The notes under the pieces were generated by a model that was not told the origin of the DNA, ran no database searches, and was given only the letters and a program-made list of their open reading frames with translations. Position numbers and translations under genes: made by a program. Of a stretch of 64,000 nucleotides of DNA, positions 31,203-40,855 are shown one piece after another; the first letter of the stretch is position 1, and the number at the start of each line of letters is the position of its first letter. The stretch covers positions 1-64,000 of IMG/VR virus record IMGVR_UViG_3300002053_000019. The stretch is one strand, 5' to 3'. Origin of the DNA: a virus.

Positions 31203-31227
31203 ATGAATATAGATGGAGGTGGAGCTG

Positions 31228-31644
31228 ATGTCAAAACCCACGGAAGTTCATGACCCTTTACTTATTTATATTGCTGCTGCATTAGACATTGCTGGTAGCA
31301 TAAGAATTGAAGTACCTAGGAAAACTGGAGAAGACAAAGGAGCATCCCTTTTAGTATGGATTCAATCAAAGAAATTCAAATTGATGGAATTATTACAAAG
31401 GAGAGGAGCTTTTGTTACTCCTGTATCTGATGGACAATTTAGAGGAAAATGGAAGGATAAGAAAGCAGCAAGACTGCTTAGGCAATTATTGCCTTATCTC
31501 CATTTAAGAAGAGAACAAGCAAAGATTGGGGTAGAGTTCATGGATGAAAGAGAACTGAACCCGACCGAACATACCGATGCGATATACCGTCTCAGGCTTA
31601 AGCTACAAAAGAAAGCGGATGAAGAGGACGGAAAGGAGAGATAA
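31228..31644 (+). CDS. LAGLIDADG-like protein lacking catalytic acid
   Basis: 138 residues from the ATG at 31228 (GGAGG eight bases upstream). The N-terminal motif AAALDIAGSIRIE is the LAGLIDADG helix, and KKAARLLRQLLPYLHLRREQ with GVEFMD matches the C-terminal part of the fold. The normally acidic position of the motif is Ala22 (D-I-A-G instead of D-A-D-G), so cleavage is unlikely. It may be a domesticated DNA-binding protein or a decayed homing endonuclease next to the capsid gene. Confidence 0.6.
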   Translation: MSKPTEVHDPLLIYIAAALDIAGSIRIEVPRKTGEDKGASLLVWIQSKKFKLMELLQRRGAFVTPVSDGQFRGKWKDKKAARLLRQLLPYLHLRREQAKIGVEFMDERELNPTEHTDAIYRLRLKLQKKADEEDGKER

Positions 31645-31646
31645 AT

Positions 31647-32168
31647 ATGGCTATATTTGCAAGTAGAATGAGAAGTCTAGTAGTGATTTTAGTTCCAACT
31701 GAAACTGTCCTAGACGAGCTTAGACGACCCATGACTATTAAAGGTAAGAAAGCTACCTTTGCTAATGGTCGATATAAAACTGATGACCCGAAAGAAATTG
31801 AGATGTTAAGAAATCATGCACAGTTTAATATTGAATTTTTTGAGGTCACAGATGAAGCAAAAAGGATTAAAGAATTCCATGAAACTAAAGTTATTCATGG
31901 TGCATTAGGTGCTGGCCCAAAAGTGGAGGGAGATATAGCTCCTCCAGCGATTCCGAGTTTAAAAGAAGAAATTTTGGCAGCAGTTGATGTTAAAATAACC
32001 AACGTAATGGGACAGATTTTGTCAGCCATTGAAGGGATGCCAAAGCCCGCAGCTGATGAGCCTGTAAAACCCAAGAAAATATTTACGTGCCCTATCTGCA
32101 AAGAGCCTTTCCCAAGTGGTATTGCAGTTGGGAAGCACAAGAAAGAGGCACATCCTGAGGTGAGTTAA
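31647..32168 (+). CDS. virion protein with C-terminal C2H2 finger
   Basis: 173 residues. The N-terminal 85 form an alpha/beta domain (VVILVPTETVLDELRRPMTI; HAQFNIEFFEVTDEAKRIKE). After a Pro-rich linker there is a C-terminal FTCPICKEPFPSGIAVGKHK with a following His, a C2H2 zinc finger. Its place between capsid and adaptor suggests a head-completion or minor capsid protein. Confidence 0.55.
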   Translation: MAIFASRMRSLVVILVPTETVLDELRRPMTIKGKKATFANGRYKTDDPKEIEMLRNHAQFNIEFFEVTDEAKRIKEFHETKVIHGALGAGPKVEGDIAPPAIPSLKEEILAAVDVKITNVMGQILSAIEGMPKPAADEPVKPKKIFTCPICKEPFPSGIAVGKHKKEAHPEVS

Positions 32169-32171
32169 ACT

Positions 32172-32894
32172 TTGAATTTTAGTACTCTAAAAGAACGAGT
32201 TACGGAGTATCTTGAAGATCGTACAGATACTGATTTTCAGATTAAAGTTGGTAACTGGATTAATGATACTCGGAAGGACTTGGCCCTAGAGTATGAATTT
32301 GATTACCTGTATGTGGAGGCAACCTATTCCACGAGCGCGGGCTCGGCGGAGTACGCGTTGCCTTCTAGTTTTATAGGTCTAGAAGACGTATGGGTAGGGA
32401 CCAAGAAATTAGAGAGATTATATCTTCCTGAGAGAGATGTGCTTTCTCCAACTGATGTTGATAGCCCTTCTGGAGAGACTTTCTTACTACCAATAGAACA
32501 GGGATTAAGTGGAGACAGCAACCAGTCGATTCCAGATTATTATATAATTAGAGGCTTTGCACTTGAGCTATGGCCCGTCCCTGATGCTGCATATACTCTG
32601 AAGATTAAGTATTATGCACAGCCTACAGATTTTACTTTAGATGCAGACTACGATCATATTTCAAATTTCCATTTTGATGCCGTGATTTGGGGAGCTGCAT
32701 TGCGTGGAGCCATATACTTAGATGATAATGATAAGATTCAAAAATACGAAGGGTATTATCAGAAGGCCATAGAGAAGATGATAATGAAAGAGAAAAAGAG
32801 AGTGGCTAAAGATCAGCGCCCAAGAATGAAGACTTTCAAAGATTTCTATCTGCCTACATTTAAACGTATGACGAAGATGATACCAATAGAATAA
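32172..32894 (+). CDS. head-tail adaptor (connector) protein
   Basis: 240 residues, TTG start. NFSTLKERVTEYLEDRTDTD then FQIKVGNWINDTRKDLA, followed by AEYALPSSF and a C-terminal helical pair, is the pattern of podovirus adaptor proteins that attach below the portal. Its position matches. Confidence 0.7.
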   Translation: MNFSTLKERVTEYLEDRTDTDFQIKVGNWINDTRKDLALEYEFDYLYVEATYSTSAGSAEYALPSSFIGLEDVWVGTKKLERLYLPERDVLSPTDVDSPSGETFLLPIEQGLSGDSNQSIPDYYIIRGFALELWPVPDAAYTLKIKYYAQPTDFTLDADYDHISNFHFDAVIWGAALRGAIYLDDNDKIQKYEGYYQKAIEKMIMKEKKRVAKDQRPRMKTFKDFYLPTFKRMTKMIPIE

Positions 32895-32904
32895 GGGATC
32901 TGTA

Positions 32905-34029
32905 ATGGGATTTAAAGAAGATTTTGAAAACCTTAAACAGGAAATTTCAGGATTACAAGAAAAAGTAGAGAAATTTCGTAAGCTATCTTATACATATGCT
33001 AACATGGATAGCATACAAGAATTATATAATAAGATATTAGTCGCTCCGATAATAACTGATTTCTCTTACGCTAAACATTCGTCTATTCATGGTAGTGGTG
33101 GGATTGACCCATTAGATCATGGTACTTTAGATGGGTTAACTGATGATGATCATCCACAATACTCATTAGTGGATGCAACTAGAGCCTTCACTGGAGCCTT
33201 AACTGGTACTAGCGGTTATTTCGCTACATCAGTTAGTGCTGATGCTTTTGATGGCGGAGTAATGGCTACGCGTGTGAATAGTGGATCAGATACGGCGCGT
33301 AGACCTAGATTCAACTTTATAGAAGGGGATTATATCTCCATTGTAGCTACAGACAATCCTGCTGGTGATGAGACTAATATAACTATTGGAGCAGATGCTC
33401 AAGGTTTTGATCCCACAAGCTATGCAGAATTTTATGATGATTTCATGTCCATTAATGGTGTTGCATCCCCAGTTATCTCTGATAAACCTTGGATTTTTAT
33501 AGGAGTATATGGATGGTCTGAAGACAATAATGGGGTTATACTTATTCGATCAGATGCAACAAATAGAGGACATTTTAGTCAATCTGATGGTAGTGGTACT
33601 TTCGCAAAAACTTGGATATATTCTCTTAATCCAACTTTTATTTCTCGCATTGCTCAACTTGGAGCTAGTGCGAGCACTCGAAGACTAGGACTCGTTGATG
33701 CTACTCTAAATACGGCGGCTGAACCAGATAATGGGATTTATTTCAGATTTACAGTAGATGGGAATTACATAGCTGTTTGCAGATCAGGTGGATCTGAAGA
33801 TACTATTGATACAAACGTAGCCGCTGCTGACGGAACTTTCAATATATTGAAATTCGTTGTATCTGGAGATGGAACATCGGTTGAATTTTTCGTAGATGGA
33901 GTTTCCAAAGGAAGCATAACTAATTACATCCCAACAGTTATATTAGGAATTAGTTTTGGAAGTAATACCACAGGAACAGGTAGAGGAGTATATATAGATT
34001 TTGTTCATGTTAGACAGGATAGATCATGA
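32905..34029 (+). CDS. tail fibre/appendage protein
   Basis: 374 residues. A coiled-coil N-terminus (ENLKQEISGLQEKVEKFRKL) is followed by HGSGGIDPLDHGTLDGLTDD and DHPQY, a knob-like module widespread in phage tail fibres, and then a beta-sandwich C-terminal domain (FNILKFVVSGDGTSVEFFVD) for receptor binding. Confidence 0.65.
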   Translation: MGFKEDFENLKQEISGLQEKVEKFRKLSYTYANMDSIQELYNKILVAPIITDFSYAKHSSIHGSGGIDPLDHGTLDGLTDDDHPQYSLVDATRAFTGALTGTSGYFATSVSADAFDGGVMATRVNSGSDTARRPRFNFIEGDYISIVATDNPAGDETNITIGADAQGFDPTSYAEFYDDFMSINGVASPVISDKPWIFIGVYGWSEDNNGVILIRSDATNRGHFSQSDGSGTFAKTWIYSLNPTFISRIAQLGASASTRRLGLVDATLNTAAEPDNGIYFRFTVDGNYIAVCRSGGSEDTIDTNVAAADGTFNILKFVVSGDGTSVEFFVDGVSKGSITNYIPTVILGISFGSNTTGTGRGVYIDFVHVRQDRS

Positions 34030-34151
34030 CAATCATTCCAACAAAACTGTGTTTGCTACGACGAGGAGAAATATGCACTAATTGTGGTGCCTGCGAGTCG
34101 TGGTGGAATGATACATGGTGTGATGTTTCGTATAAGGAGAAAAAGAAATAA
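34026..34151 (+). CDS. Cys-rich miniprotein, 41 aa
   Basis: Overlaps the fibre stop (ATGA) and ends in a TAATG overlap with the next gene. Contains CTNCGACESW and another Cys (DTWCDV), a compact metal-site-like motif. Supported by coupling at both ends. Confidence 0.55.
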   Translation: MTIIPTKLCLLRRGEICTNCGACESWWNDTWCDVSYKEKKK

Positions 34152-34867
34152 TGGCATGGTTAGCATACTGGCCAACAGAAAGCGTAGAAGTAAGTGGTAG
34201 TACAACCCAAATAAGAGCTAATTGGGCCGCGATGCAAGCATGGTGGGAAGTGGAACATGTTAGTATAGCCAGTGCTTCTTCAGGAGCAGGGCAACATTTA
34301 GCTGGGACTGTTGGATTTGTAATTTGGGGAGACTTCTCTGCCCTTCCAAGTACCGCTGCAACGGGAGCCCTCGCTTATACTGATATTGGATTCTTTATAT
34401 ACACCCCCAACGATGCATGGGACTCGATAACAGAGACTTATTGGTCCAGAATTAGACAAAGTAATTTAGATTATCTTAATACATCTTATAATGATTTAGT
34501 AATACCAGCAAGTACTTGGACTAAAATGGCGATGAGTGCAACTAGCTCTCATCTTATATATGATTCAATGTCCGAGTATTCAACAGCGGCCAATAGGTGG
34601 ACAGCGAAAGAAGAAGGATTTTATATGGTTATAGGAAATATCGTATTTCCTGATGCGGAGACTAATTATCAAAAGGCCGCAGCTATTTCACAAAATGGTG
34701 CTGCAGTTGCGGTTGGAAGAAAATATGGATCTCCAGTAAAGTCGGTACTAGTAAAAGATGTCCTGTATATTGATACTGGAGATTATTTAGAATTATATGG
34801 ATGGCATAATCATACAGCAGCAGTAACTGCTGATGCCGCTACATTAATGATACAAAGGGTGAGCTAA
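34151..34867 (+). CDS. fibre-type structural protein 1 of 3
   Basis: 238 residues. The N-terminal 100 residues (NWAAMQAWWEVEHVSIASAS then GAGQHLAG) correspond to a module also found in the next two genes. The C-terminal part is a short beta domain with the IQR ending. The shared module is probably an attachment anchor to the tail. Confidence 0.6.
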   Translation: MAWLAYWPTESVEVSGSTTQIRANWAAMQAWWEVEHVSIASASSGAGQHLAGTVGFVIWGDFSALPSTAATGALAYTDIGFFIYTPNDAWDSITETYWSRIRQSNLDYLNTSYNDLVIPASTWTKMAMSATSSHLIYDSMSEYSTAANRWTAKEEGFYMVIGNIVFPDAETNYQKAAAISQNGAAVAVGRKYGSPVKSVLVKDVLYIDTGDYLELYGWHNHTAAVTADAATLMIQRVS

Positions 34868-36522
34868 TGGCGTACGCAGAATGGAATACCTCCGTTCCTA
34901 CAACTGGGACTAAAATAGTTAATATACCTAGTGTTCATTCGAAAAACTGGTACGCTTTCCAATATACTTTAGAAGAGGAACACTATGGATTTAGTAGTCC
35001 ACTTTCTGGAAGACATATGCTTGGAAGGACTACTATGGTTAGTGCCGCTCCTTCGGCAACCATTTTAGGAATAGCTGCCCCATTTACAGGAGCAATGGGT
35101 TGGGATACTGATTCTGGACAGGGTTGGCTCTATGATGGGGATGCCTGGGTTGTCTGGTCAGAATTGCCAAATAGTAGAGTATTTGCATATATAGGAACAA
35201 ATCAAACAATACCTGAAACTTTAGATAATTGTGATTCTATAACAGGCTGGCAAACCACTAATACATGCGCGTGCACTATCTCTTCAGATACTTCTCAAAA
35301 ATGGGAGGGATCTGCATCTATAAAAGTAATACTTGCACCAGCAGAAACAAGTGAGTTTATGGCCTTCGAAACATATACTACTTGTGCAGTAGCGGGTCAG
35401 GCATATCCAACATGGTTTGCTCAACAGTTTGAGACCCCTGAAGCTGCCGAAGTGAACTTTAATAAAGCTTCAATATATATAGCACGCAATACCTTTACGG
35501 AAATTCCTATGGCATTTTATTATATTTATACTGATAATGGCGCCACAGGTGGGGATGCCGGACCTGAAACCATGATAGCTTCCGGTACTAAAACTATGTC
35601 TTGGTCCTCCTCATATACATATGAATGGAAGGAATGCACTTTTACTACAGTTTCTACTGGATCAAGTGGTACTAAATATTGGTTAGTAATAAATGACCCG
35701 AATCTCGTACTGGAAGAGCATTATATAGCAATAGATGGAGATGAAGGATATACAGATGGTATATATAAGTTGGGGACTACATTTGCAAACATGGCCACTG
35801 CGGCAGCAGATATGGCGTTTAGAATAGAGGCCTCTACTGGTAGAGATGATTTTTATGTCTATAAAGATTTAGTTCCTTATAAAGATTTTACAGGACTAGG
35901 TAATTATAATTCCTATGTAAAATCGGATACTAATACTGGTTCCTCAGTAATAGCACATGCTTTTGGGAAATACTCAATAGATGAAAATACTCGTAGCTTA
36001 ACAATAACTCAAACTGCTAATTGGGAAGAATTTCGATCAACTATTGGAGAGATCCCTTATTACTCTATAGCTCATATAGGATATCATATTACTGCCACTA
36101 ATTCTGGGAATATATGGTTCGACTTTATTACTGTTGGGGATTTCAGTGGTAGCAAAGCTACAGTTGAATTTGATACGGAGAGTTTAGATTCTTTGGGAGA
36201 ATGGGACGCCTCAACATATACTTTTACCGCATGTGCAGATGGATACTATGAGTTATTGTCCTCCTTAACCCTAAGTGGATATGGCGGAACTGAAGTATCA
36301 ACTTACTTTGTGGTATCTAATATTGGGAGCGAGCCAGTTACAGCTGGAAAAAGCGAAATGATAGCGTTATCTGATGATTCTTTTACAATAACATCGAACA
36401 CTATAGCGAAAGTAGTAAGTGGTGGAACAGTTAATTTACAAATAGCTCAAGATTGTCCAATAATCTTTACGATACTTAGTGGAGAGGACAAATCATTTTT
36501 GAAAATTCATAAACTTTCTTAG
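34867..36522 (+). CDS. fibre-type structural protein 2 of 3
   Basis: 551 residues. Shares the N-terminal anchor (NWYAFQYTLEEEHYGFSSPL then SGRHMLG) and continues GAMGWDTDSGQGWLYDGDAW; the long remainder is beta-rich, with an ending DKSFLKIHKLS. Likely a receptor-binding or decoration subunit. Confidence 0.6.
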   Translation: MAYAEWNTSVPTTGTKIVNIPSVHSKNWYAFQYTLEEEHYGFSSPLSGRHMLGRTTMVSAAPSATILGIAAPFTGAMGWDTDSGQGWLYDGDAWVVWSELPNSRVFAYIGTNQTIPETLDNCDSITGWQTTNTCACTISSDTSQKWEGSASIKVILAPAETSEFMAFETYTTCAVAGQAYPTWFAQQFETPEAAEVNFNKASIYIARNTFTEIPMAFYYIYTDNGATGGDAGPETMIASGTKTMSWSSSYTYEWKECTFTTVSTGSSGTKYWLVINDPNLVLEEHYIAIDGDEGYTDGIYKLGTTFANMATAAADMAFRIEASTGRDDFYVYKDLVPYKDFTGLGNYNSYVKSDTNTGSSVIAHAFGKYSIDENTRSLTITQTANWEEFRSTIGEIPYYSIAHIGYHITATNSGNIWFDFITVGDFSGSKATVEFDTESLDSLGEWDASTYTFTACADGYYELLSSLTLSGYGGTEVSTYFVVSNIGSEPVTAGKSEMIALSDDSFTITSNTIAKVVSGGTVNLQIAQDCPIIFTILSGEDKSFLKIHKLS

Positions 36523-36529
36523 GAGATAT

Positions 36530-38278
36530 ATGTCGACGTGGAGACCAACTAGACCAAATTCATCTGATGATATCGCTGATATCCCTAGTTTGACTCAGGA
36601 TAATTTTAGTGCTATAGAGGCCGTATTAGGAGTAGAACATTATACTATTACCCATGCTCTTAGTGGTCTACATAAAGGTGGAATAGCAGGAGGAATGTTT
36701 GTAGGTACTACCGCTCAAATCGCGGCTTTATCAAATCCTCCTACTGGAGCGATGGCACAAGATACAGATCTTGGTGTTGTAGTAGAGTATAGAGGGGGTG
36801 CCCTTGGTTGGGATAAGATCGGGCAAAGTGAATGGTCTAGATCGGCTGCCTATCCAACTACCGCAGTCGCCGTTACCGCAGATGAGCCTCCTTATACTAT
36901 AATATGGGATACAGAGATATATAATACTCTTAGTGAAATGAATACAGCAGATGGAGTTTTTACAGCGAAAGCTAGTGCTGGGTCCTATACTATTGTTGTA
37001 TCACTAGGATTGGTAGCCTCTGGTACTCAAGTGGTAGAGGGGTACGCACTTCCTGTAGGAGATTACGCGGTTACTTGGAGTAGGGTGACTACTGGAGCAA
37101 CCTACAATTATGAAACAGTAGATGATTACCCAGGAGCGGATGACGCAGATTATAATGCTGCATGGACAGAGGGACGAGAGGACGAATTCTATGTGGGAAG
37201 TTTAGAAGATTCTTGGACTACTGGAGAAGATAGTTATTATAGCCTTAAATTAAATGCCGCTAATCATGCTGGTGCTCAGGGATTTATGCTTAGTGCTAAT
37301 TCTGTAATTAATCATGTAGAGTTATCTTTAGATAAGCAGAGTCCTGGAGCTGCACAAAATACTAAGGTAGTCTGGGCAGAAATATGGTATGGAGATCCTA
37401 GTACTGACGTCCCATCGGGGGATTCAACTAATTATATTGCTAGAAGTAGCAGTGCTACATTTCAAACTATCCCTACTGCTGGTCCAACTTGGATTAACTT
37501 CTATTTTAATCCTCCTGTAATTCTATCTGCTGATACAGAATATCATATAGTAGCACAAGCAGATTATGGTAGTTCTCTTACTGAATATATAAGATGGGCG
37601 AAGGATACTAGTATAGCGGAATCTGGGAATGGCGGTGGATCAATAGCTAATGATAGTTGGGTATGGACATGTGAAGCAGATGATACGAATACATTATTTA
37701 AAATCTATACGCAACCTTATATACCTGCCGGGTCTACAGGGATTAAAGTTATGACTCATTATAGGGCACGTGCTCAAGGAACCACGGAAGCGACTATAGA
37801 TTCCTTTATAGTTACACCGAATGGCAAAAGTTATGGAATAACTGAGGAACTAACAACTGGACCATTTGTAGATTATGAATGGGAATGGGATTATGATCCG
37901 GAAACAAATGAATTATGGACTCCCTCAGGAGCTATGCAAATATTAAGATATGGGTATGATTTATGTAATGAATCCCCAACAAGTGCTTCTTCCGCAAATA
38001 TTTCCCAGATGTATTTAGAATGGACATGGAATCCTCCCAGACCAATAGTTACTATAGGACTATATAAAGATGATGTACTATTTGAAGCCTCGAAAACTCC
38101 CCTTTTTGAAGCTGGGGAAGCTTCTTACCAGACTGCACAGTTATTCTCTACAGCTAGATTAACGGCTGGACAGGATTTACGAGTAAAAGTGGATAAGACA
38201 TTAGTGGATGATGAGATAGTCGTAGATTCTAAATATACATGGATTTCAATTCATAGAGTTAGTGGAGCGGTATTATAA
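36530..38278 (+). CDS. fibre-type structural protein 3 of 3
   Basis: 582 residues. The anchor is again visible (NFSAIEAVLGVEHYTITHAL then SGLHKGG, and GAMAQDTDLGVVVEYRGGAL), with a distinct beta-rich C-terminal part ending KYTWISIHRVSGAVL. The three proteins differ mainly in their C-terminal two thirds, as expected of a tail surface set evolving by domain exchange. Confidence 0.6.
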   Translation: MSTWRPTRPNSSDDIADIPSLTQDNFSAIEAVLGVEHYTITHALSGLHKGGIAGGMFVGTTAQIAALSNPPTGAMAQDTDLGVVVEYRGGALGWDKIGQSEWSRSAAYPTTAVAVTADEPPYTIIWDTEIYNTLSEMNTADGVFTAKASAGSYTIVVSLGLVASGTQVVEGYALPVGDYAVTWSRVTTGATYNYETVDDYPGADDADYNAAWTEGREDEFYVGSLEDSWTTGEDSYYSLKLNAANHAGAQGFMLSANSVINHVELSLDKQSPGAAQNTKVVWAEIWYGDPSTDVPSGDSTNYIARSSSATFQTIPTAGPTWINFYFNPPVILSADTEYHIVAQADYGSSLTEYIRWAKDTSIAESGNGGGSIANDSWVWTCEADDTNTLFKIYTQPYIPAGSTGIKVMTHYRARAQGTTEATIDSFIVTPNGKSYGITEELTTGPFVDYEWEWDYDPETNELWTPSGAMQILRYGYDLCNESPTSASSANISQMYLEWTWNPPRPIVTIGLYKDDVLFEASKTPLFEAGEASYQTAQLFSTARLTAGQDLRVKVDKTLVDDEIVVDSKYTWISIHRVSGAVL

Positions 38279-39879
38279 TGCCTTATGAAAAGTACGTTAT
38301 AGAGAAATTTCAAGTTGGACTGATAGATGAGAATGAATTATCTAAATTGAGTCATCCTCCTGGAGCATCTATAGATTGTCAAAATGTTATTTGGATGCCT
38401 AGTGGGGCGCTGACTAAGCGAAAAGGCCTTAGAAAGCTAAATGCTGTGGGCCCATTAGTAGACTCTGCTATAGTCCATATGCAGCAGATGAAGGACAAAA
38501 ATGGGTCTGATTATGTTGTAGCCTTTTCCTGTGCTTCAGGGAGTACCTCCGCTAGTATTGGTAGATTTGATGATTCTAGTGGGATTGGAACGTTCCATCC
38601 TATATATGTGGATGGATGGCTAGTAGGAGATGGGCATCCAGTTTCAACTACAACTTTCATGGGATCTGGAGCTTGGACTTCTTGGAGTAATGTAGGTCCA
38701 ATATATGGATGGGATGCCGCTGCAGCAACCCCATCAGCAGCTGTCCCAATAACAGATACTCCTAGTGGAGCAAAAGTTGTAGTTGCTTTTGGTAATTTCT
38801 TATTTCTTTGTAATATGTTGGGGGATACTGGTGCGGAAGCTGGCGTGCAGCAAAGATCCAGAATTAGATGGTCTGCTGCTAGAGATTGGACAGATTGGCC
38901 TGTCACATATTATATGGATTTGGACACGGATGATGGAGACGAGATAAAAGCAGCCACTATGTTCCGTAACTCCCTAATAATATTCAAGGAATTTAAGATG
39001 TACGCTATACGTTGGGTTGGTGGCACGGAGTTATTTAGGGCAGAGCGTATAGATGATAGTGTAGGGTGTGTCGGCCCAAATGCATGGGTAGAGTCTGGCG
39101 GAGATTTATACTTCCTAGGCTGCCAGGTGCCTTATAAGTACACAGGACAAGGAGTACCAGAAAGTATAGGCGACGCGGTACAGAGTACATTTGATGAGAT
39201 GGATCTTACTATTAGTCAAATGAATGATGTAGATAGTGATGAAGAATTCTATGAAGTTATGTTTAACATGGCTACAAGTGATTCTGAAGCTGCCAGGAAA
39301 GATACACAACTTGTATATGATACACGATTTGGTAGTTGGACTAGATTTGATATGACAGCCTCTTGTATACGTGGGATAGATTATGGCACTAATGCTATGT
39401 ATATTACTTTAACACAGCCATATTCCGCGTATGCTGGTACACAAATTAGAGATTGGGCAGGGGCTAAAGAAGGAATGTTGGCAGTAGGCTCATACTCTGG
39501 AGATATCAGAGAGTATGGACTATCAAATAATGATGATGGAGTGGCCATCGAAGGATATTGGAAAAGTAGATGGATAGATTTTGGAGATCCTACAGTTAAT
39601 AAACGTCTATATAGAGTGACATTCTTTGTAGAGAAAGAATTGGGAGATTATGATTTTACGTTTGAACTCTATACAGATTGGGATCAGGATAATCCAGTTC
39701 TTACAAAATTAGTATCTTTAACAGGTGCCACAGAGGAAACGGTATTGGAGCAGAAGATAGACTTTACAAAGCCTTGTAGATCTGCACAATTTAAATTTTA
39801 TACAAATGAACTCATAAGCCCTTTTACTATTCATAAGGTCATAATTGAATACTTAGTAAGAGGCAGAACAAAAACATAA
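38278..39879 (+). CDS. tubular tail protein (beta-propeller-like)
   Basis: 533 residues. An N-terminal GASIDCQNVIWMPSGALTKR pattern is found in podovirus tail tubular/stabilisation proteins; the middle (IRWSAARDWTDWP and ETS-rich repeats such as AATMFRNSLIIFKEFKMYAI) suggests a beta-propeller. It probably extends the portal-adaptor channel. Confidence 0.65.
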   Translation: MPYEKYVIEKFQVGLIDENELSKLSHPPGASIDCQNVIWMPSGALTKRKGLRKLNAVGPLVDSAIVHMQQMKDKNGSDYVVAFSCASGSTSASIGRFDDSSGIGTFHPIYVDGWLVGDGHPVSTTTFMGSGAWTSWSNVGPIYGWDAAAATPSAAVPITDTPSGAKVVVAFGNFLFLCNMLGDTGAEAGVQQRSRIRWSAARDWTDWPVTYYMDLDTDDGDEIKAATMFRNSLIIFKEFKMYAIRWVGGTELFRAERIDDSVGCVGPNAWVESGGDLYFLGCQVPYKYTGQGVPESIGDAVQSTFDEMDLTISQMNDVDSDEEFYEVMFNMATSDSEAARKDTQLVYDTRFGSWTRFDMTASCIRGIDYGTNAMYITLTQPYSAYAGTQIRDWAGAKEGMLAVGSYSGDIREYGLSNNDDGVAIEGYWKSRWIDFGDPTVNKRLYRVTFFVEKELGDYDFTFELYTDWDQDNPVLTKLVSLTGATEETVLEQKIDFTKPCRSAQFKFYTNELISPFTIHKVIIEYLVRGRTKT

Positions 39880-39892
39880 GGGGTGTAATAAA

Positions 39893-40837
39893 ATGGGTAA
39901 TGGATGGGAAGTAACAAGTTTTCCGGAGGATCCAGCAGGATATTTAAATATGCCAGCTTCTTATTATGGAACGCCTGTATCATATGATTATACAAATTCC
40001 TGGTATTCAGATCCGAACCTATGGAAAATACTAGGAGGATTTGGAGCTACTCTTGGATCTTCTCTACTCGGTGGTGGGGGAGGCGGAGGTGCTGGTAAAG
40101 CAGGAACTACAGCCACAGCTGGTAAAATTCCTAAGCCAATCAAACAAACAGCAAAAATGGTTCAGGAACAATGGCCACAAGCTGCTACAACTCCAGAACA
40201 AGAAGCATATTATTATGGTTCAGTTGTGCCAGCTCTATTAAGTGGAGAGGTAGACCCATTCTCTGCTAACATCCTCAGACTTATAGCAGGTGGAGGCCCT
40301 GGAATGTATATGCCAGACGTGGCCGCTATGAGGGCCCCTTATGAGACGATGCTTAGATTAGGTGGAGAACAAGCTGCACGTTTATATGACCAGCTCCTTG
40401 GAATAGGTGCAGGTGGTATTTCTGGCCTTGGTGCTGGACAGCCAGAGGCCGCTGCTGCTTATGGTAGAGAAATGGCGATGTTGCCTATCATGCAACAGAT
40501 TGCACAGCAAGAACAGGCCATTGCCCAGATGCAGCAGCAAGCAATGGGCATGTATCCTCAATATGGAATGGAGGCATTAAGACTTCTGCCCGCAACTGAA
40601 GTTCAAAACCTACAAAATATGGCTACTAGAATGGCCATGATGGGATTTCCTTATGAGGCTATACTTAGGAATATACAAGAATATGCAAAAACATTGACTG
40701 GTTTATACGCCCCATTTACAGGGCAATTACCACAAGTAACGACTATGGAACCTTCGCAGGGTAGTCTTTGGGCCCAAGTTCTAGGACAAGGACTCGGAGC
40801 TCTGGGTAGTTATTTACTACAACCAACAAAAACATAA
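39893..40837 (+). CDS. internal virion protein, Gly-rich
   Basis: 314 residues with a hydrophobic Gly-rich segment (GGFGATLGSSLLGGGGGGGA, about residues 48-67), a helical middle (Ala/Met/Gln-rich) and AYGREMAMLPIMQQIAQQEQ. Such amphipathic Gly-rich proteins of podoviruses are ejected and form the trans-envelope channel. The assignment rests on composition and position. Confidence 0.5.
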   Translation: MGNGWEVTSFPEDPAGYLNMPASYYGTPVSYDYTNSWYSDPNLWKILGGFGATLGSSLLGGGGGGGAGKAGTTATAGKIPKPIKQTAKMVQEQWPQAATTPEQEAYYYGSVVPALLSGEVDPFSANILRLIAGGGPGMYMPDVAAMRAPYETMLRLGGEQAARLYDQLLGIGAGGISGLGAGQPEAAAAYGREMAMLPIMQQIAQQEQAIAQMQQQAMGMYPQYGMEALRLLPATEVQNLQNMATRMAMMGFPYEAILRNIQEYAKTLTGLYAPFTGQLPQVTTMEPSQGSLWAQVLGQGLGALGSYLLQPTKT

Positions 40838-40855
40838 TTAGGAGAGAGAAAATAT

